The notes under the pieces: generated by a model | What the model was told of the DNA's origin: nothing | The model's input: the letters and a program-made list of their open reading frames with translations, nothing else | The model's database searches: none | Program-made: the position numbers and the translations under genes | In this document: positions 6,251-9,336 of the stretch, one piece after another | Position numbering within the stretch: the stretch's first letter is position 1 | How the letters are laid out: each line of letters opens with the position of its first letter | NCBI GenBank assembly: GCA_937916005.1 | Contig: CALGIA010000335.1 | Coordinates: forward strand, 1-9,336 | DNA from: an uncultured Rhodospirillaceae bacterium | GTDB lineage: Bacteria > Pseudomonadota > Alphaproteobacteria > MPNO01 | Direction: 5' to 3' | Length of the DNA stretch: 9,336 bases

Positions 6251-6278
6251 GGGAGACCGAAAACGAATTCGGTCTCCC
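6251..6278 (-). terminator. Hairpin between structural and maturation genes (terminator or attenuator)
   Basis: GGGAGACCGAA (6251-6261) and TTCGGTCTCCC (6268-6278) form a perfect 11-bp stem with a 6-base loop. Read on the - strand, it begins 36 bases after the stop codon of the medium-subunit gene and is followed by TTCATTTTAAG, a broken T-rich tail, so termination is probably partial. It sits in the 118-base gap (6197-6314), the largest gap in the cluster. The remainder of that gap is AT-rich but shows no convincing promoter. Confidence 0.65.
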
Positions 6279-6314
6279 CGGGAGCTTTGCGCCGATGCGC
6301 GTTGCGTGGCAAAC

Positions 6315-7112
6315 CTAGCCGTTGGCTTTGGCCACCGCGCGTTTGGCCATCACGGTGACTAGATGCGCGCGATATTCCGAACTCGCATGGATATCGCTGT
6401 TGAGATCGCCGTCCGGGATGCTGATATTTTCAATCGCGTCCGGCGTGAAAGAGACGTTCAGGGCCGCTTCCATCTCGGGCACCCGGAAAACGCAAGATCC
6501 CGCGCCGGTGACCGCGACGCGCGCGCCGTCGGCCGTCTTGGCGACAAATACGCCGACGATCGCATAGCGCGAGGCCGGATTGGGAAACTTCATATAGGCG
6601 GCGGCCTGGGGCACGGGGAAGGTCACCTTGGTGACCATTTCGCCGGGTTCCAGCGCGGTTTCGAACAGGTCGGTAAAGAAATCATCACCCGCGATTTCGC
6701 GCTTGTTGGTGTGAACGGTCGCACCCAGCCCAACCACGGCCGCCGGATAATCCGCCGCCGGGTCGTTATTGGCGATCGAGCCGCCGATGGTGCCCCGATT
6801 GCGTACCGCCGGATCGCCGATGCCGCCGGCCAACTCGGCCAGGGCCGGAATGGCGCCGGCCACGTCGGACGATTTTTGAACCGCCACATGGCGCGTCATG
6901 GCGCCGATTTCGACCGTGCCGCCGCTGACCGTAATGCCGGCGAGACCGTCGACTCCGGCGAGATCAACCACGTCGGATGGTTGGGCGAGACGCATTTTCA
7001 GCGTCGGCAGAAGCGTCATCCCGCCGGACATGAACACGCCGTCATCGGCGCTTGTGACAGCGCTTATTGCATCGTCGATCGATGACGCCTTTTTATATGT
7101 GAAATCATACAT
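6315..7112 (-). CDS. coxM: Molybdenum hydroxylase medium subunit, FAD-binding (CoxM-like)
   Basis: A 265-residue FAD-binding subunit of the aerobic CO dehydrogenase/xanthine oxidase family. The two FAD-contact motifs are present: SGGMTLLPTLKMRL (29-42), matching AGGQSLLP of relatives, and TIGGSIANNDPAAD (108-121), matching TIGGxxAHADPAxD. The C-terminal CODH FAD subdomain follows, with KFPNPASRYAIVGVFVA (175-191) and TGAGS (202-206). It would pass electrons from the iron-sulfur subunit to an external acceptor. Length is normal for a three-subunit enzyme. ATG at 7112 has a good AAAGGGAG (7123-7130) 10 bases upstream, and the gene starts 33 bases after the large-subunit stop codon, so the two are co-transcribed. 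The two motifs show small substitutions (Met for Gln, Asn for His) seen by comparison with the remembered consensus; these need not affect FAD binding. Confidence 0.94.
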   Translation of the reverse strand: MYDFTYKKASSIDDAISAVTSADDGVFMSGGMTLLPTLKMRLAQPSDVVDLAGVDGLAGITVSGGTVEIGAMTRHVAVQKSSDVAGAIPALAELAGGIGDPAVRNRGTIGGSIANNDPAADYPAAVVGLGATVHTNKREIAGDDFFTDLFETALEPGEMVTKVTFPVPQAAAYMKFPNPASRYAIVGVFVAKTADGARVAVTGAGSCVFRVPEMEAALNVSFTPDAIENISIPDGDLNSDIHASSEYRAHLVTVMAKRAVAKANG

Positions 7113-7145
7113 CGCTATTTAGCTCCCTTTAGTCTGTCAGGTCGT

Positions 7146-9336
7146 TCAGGCTTGCGCCTGTTGAATGGCTTGCCACACCGCCTGGGATGTGGCCGGCATT
7201 TCGATGGTCTTCACGCCAAGCGGGTTCAGCGCATTGACGATTGCATTTATAACGGCGACCGGCGCGCCGATCGCGCCGATTTCGCCAACACCCTTGACCC
7301 CAAGCGGATTCATGGGACATGGGGTGACCGTAGTATCCGTATCGAAACTGGGCAGATTGTGGGCCCGTGGCATGGTGTAATCCATCAGCGAGCCCGACAG
7401 CAGCTGGCCATCGGAATCATAGACCGCGCCTTCCAGCATGGCCTGGCCGACACCGTGGGCGATGCCGCCATGGACCTGGCCGTCAACCAGCATCGGATTG
7501 ACGATGATGCCCACGTCGTCGACCGCCGTGAATTTCATGATTTCGGTCACGCCGGTTTCCGGATCGATTTCGACTTCGCAGATATATGCGCCATAGGGAA
7601 AATTGAAGTTGGTCGGGTCAAAAAACGCCTGTTCCTCGAGTCCGGGTTCCAGTTCTTCCAGCGGATAGTTGTGGGGCACATAGGCCGCGAAGGCGACGGC
7701 GCCGATATTGACGCTGCGATCCGTGCCGGACACCGTGAAATCGCCGCCGGCGAACTCAATGTCGTCGACGGACGCTTCAAGCAGATGGGCGGCGATCTTC
7801 TTGCCCTTGTCGATGATCTTGTCCATGGCCTTGTCGACAGCCGAGCCGCCGACCGAAAGAGACCGTGATCCGAAGGTGCCCATGCCCATTTGCGAGCGCG
7901 CGGTGTCGCCTTCGACCACATCGACATTGTCGATATCGATTCCGAGCTTGTCGGAAATAAGCTGGGCGAAGGCGGTTTCATGGCCCTGGCCGGCGCTCTG
8001 CGACCCGAGAATGAGCGAGACATTGCCGGTGGCGTTGAAGCGGATTGCCGCGGATTCATAAAGGCCCGCCCGGGCGCCGAGTTGGCCCGCGATGTGCGAC
8101 GGTGCTGCGCCCGTGGCCTCAATCGGCACGGCGACGCCGATGCCGCGAACCATGTTGCGGGATTTTGCTTCCGCGCGTCTTGCCTCGAAGCCGGCGTAAT
8201 CGGCGATGCCGAGCGCCTTGTCCATGGTGGCTTCGTAATTCCCTGAATCATAAAGCAGGGCGACCGGCGTCTGATAGGGGAAGGCGTCGGCGGGGATCAG
8301 GTTAATGCGGCGGATCTCGACCGGGTCCCGCCCGGTTTCCTGGGCCGCCACATCGACAATGCGTTCCAATAGATAGGTTGCTTCCGGCCGGCCCGCGCCG
8401 CGCAGGGCGTCCACCGGCGTGGTATTGGAGAACAGCGCCACCACATTGGCGTAGATCGCGGGCGTGGTGTATTGCCCGGCGAACAGGGTTGCGTACAGAA
8501 ATGTCGGGACCAGCGGCGCGAAGGCCGAAAGATAGGCGCCGAGATTGGCCTTGGTGGCGACCCGCAATCCGGTGAACTTACCGTTCGTATCAAGGGCCAG
8601 TTCGACCTTGGTCACGTGATCGCGGCCATGGGCGTCCGTCAGAAAGGCTTCCGAGCGGCTGGAGGTCCATTTTACAGGCTGGTGCAGCCGTTTGGCGGCC
8701 CAGCACAGCACCGCGTATTCCGCGTAAGGATAGACTTTCGATCCGAATCCGCCGCCCACATCGGGCGTCACCACGCGGAAACGATGCTCCGGATGATGCA
8801 GCACGAATGCGCCGAGCAGAAGCCGCTGGGCATGCGCCCCCTGGCTGGTGCAGTACAGGGTCAGCTGATCCGTCGCGGATTCATATTCGGCGACCGCCGA
8901 GCGCGGTTCCATGGCGTGCGGGATCAGACGCTGGTTGATCAGTTCAAGGGTCGCCACATGGGCCGCACCGGCGATCGCCGCGTCGGTCGCATCCTTATCA
9001 CCCAATTCCCAATCGAAACAGACATTGCCGGCGGCTTCTTCGTGGATCGGCGGGGCGTTGGAGATGTCCGAACCGTCCGTTTTGACCGCCGCCTTCAGCA
9101 CGGCGTAATCGACTTCGACCAGTTCCGCGGCGTCGCGCGCCTGATCCATGGTCGCAGCGATTACAACCGCGACCATATTGCCTACATAGCGCACCTTGCC
9201 GTCGGCCAGGATCGGCCAGGCCGGTTCGGCCATGGCGCTGCCGTCTTTCGACGTGATGCCCCAGCCGCAGGGGAGTCCGCCAATACCGTCGGCAGCCACA
9301 TCGGCGCCGGTCAGCACGGAGATGACTCCATCGGCG
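7146..9336 (-). CDS. coxL: Molybdenum hydroxylase large subunit, form II CoxL-like, 5' end outside window
   Basis: The Mo-cofactor subunit of an aerobic CO dehydrogenase/xanthine oxidase-family enzyme. The reading frame stays open to the window edge and residues before the apparent GTG at 9317 (DGVIS) still fit the family, so the true start lies beyond. Residue numbers here count from that GTG. Visible landmarks are LTGAD, the second domain from PAWPILADGKVRYVGNMVA (32-50), MEPRSAVAEY (136-145), the cofactor loop DVGGGFGSK (186-194), the substrate loop DALRGAGRPEA (303-313), SAGQGHETAFAQL (441-453) and VKGVGEIGAIGAP (674-686), whose E679 is the likely catalytic base. Form I CO dehydrogenases carry AYxCSFR in the substrate loop, with the Cu-ligating Cys; form II carries AYRGAGR. 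Here the loop is ALRGAGR, with no Cys, so it is form II-like and its substrate cannot be named. About 80 residues are probably missing. The small 2Fe-2S subunit is presumably encoded upstream, off the window. Confidence 0.93.
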   Translation of the reverse strand, partial: ADGVISVLTGADVAADGIGGLPCGWGITSKDGSAMAEPAWPILADGKVRYVGNMVAVVIAATMDQARDAAELVEVDYAVLKAAVKTDGSDISNAPPIHEEAAGNVCFDWELGDKDATDAAIAGAAHVATLELINQRLIPHAMEPRSAVAEYESATDQLTLYCTSQGAHAQRLLLGAFVLHHPEHRFRVVTPDVGGGFGSKVYPYAEYAVLCWAAKRLHQPVKWTSSRSEAFLTDAHGRDHVTKVELALDTNGKFTGLRVATKANLGAYLSAFAPLVPTFLYATLFAGQYTTPAIYANVVALFSNTTPVDALRGAGRPEATYLLERIVDVAAQETGRDPVEIRRINLIPADAFPYQTPVALLYDSGNYEATMDKALGIADYAGFEARRAEAKSRNMVRGIGVAVPIEATGAAPSHIAGQLGARAGLYESAAIRFNATGNVSLILGSQSAGQGHETAFAQLISDKLGIDIDNVDVVEGDTARSQMGMGTFGSRSLSVGGSAVDKAMDKIIDKGKKIAAHLLEASVDDIEFAGGDFTVSGTDRSVNIGAVAFAAYVPHNYPLEELEPGLEEQAFFDPTNFNFPYGAYICEVEIDPETGVTEIMKFTAVDDVGIIVNPMLVDGQVHGGIAHGVGQAMLEGAVYDSDGQLLSGSLMDYTMPRAHNLPSFDTDTTVTPCPMNPLGVKGVGEIGAIGAPVAVINAIVNALNPLGVKTIEMPATSQAVWQAIQQAQA

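Noticed and set aside
8388..8408. Annotation of the large subunit as a genuine CO dehydrogenase
   Set aside because: The loop lacks the AYxCSFR motif with its Cu-binding Cys; only form II-like similarity can be supported.

Overview
The window reads as chromosomal DNA of a GC-rich alphaproteobacterium. This is inferred from codon usage (about 60% GC in genes), the gene families, and a rhizobial/rhodospirillal style of cox-like operon. No rRNA, tRNA, mobile element or CRISPR array is visible.

Left part, + strand (1-1260). A sigma70-like promoter in the AT-rich first 50 bases precedes a small orphan FlgC-like flagellar rod protein that probably starts at TTG. An intergenic stretch with dyad symmetry follows and ends in a strong hairpin terminator. 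Next comes a secreted class I cytochrome c, preceded by an imperfect palindrome that resembles an Irr/Fur iron-response box. A bidirectional terminator separates, and partly overlaps, the convergent genes.

Right part, - strand (9336 down to 1164). One long gene cluster encodes a molybdenum hydroxylase of the aerobic CO dehydrogenase/xanthine oxidase family and its maturation apparatus. In transcription order it contains: a large Mo-binding subunit (CoxL-like, 5' end beyond the window); a medium FAD subunit (CoxM-like); a hairpin that could attenuate transcription; a MoxR-type AAA+ ATPase (CoxD-like); a VWA protein (CoxE-like); an XdhC N-domain protein; an XdhC/CoxI Rossmann-domain protein; and a fusion of a MoeA/MogA-like molybdopterin-binding domain to a MocA-type cytidylyltransferase. 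Most junctions are overlapping or very short, so translational coupling is likely. The small 2Fe-2S subunit is not in the window. Because the visible order is L then M, it probably lies just upstream (S-L-M, the order of form II loci).

How the genes fit together (inference from family knowledge): the fusion protein would make the MCD form of molybdenum cofactor. The two XdhC-type proteins would bind, protect or sulfurate it. CoxD and CoxE would remodel the apo-enzyme during active-site maturation. CoxL/CoxM with the unseen small subunit would be the enzyme. The large subunit's active-site loop reads ALRGAGR, not the Cys-bearing AYxCSFR of true form I CO dehydrogenase. CO oxidation is therefore doubtful and the substrate is unknown.
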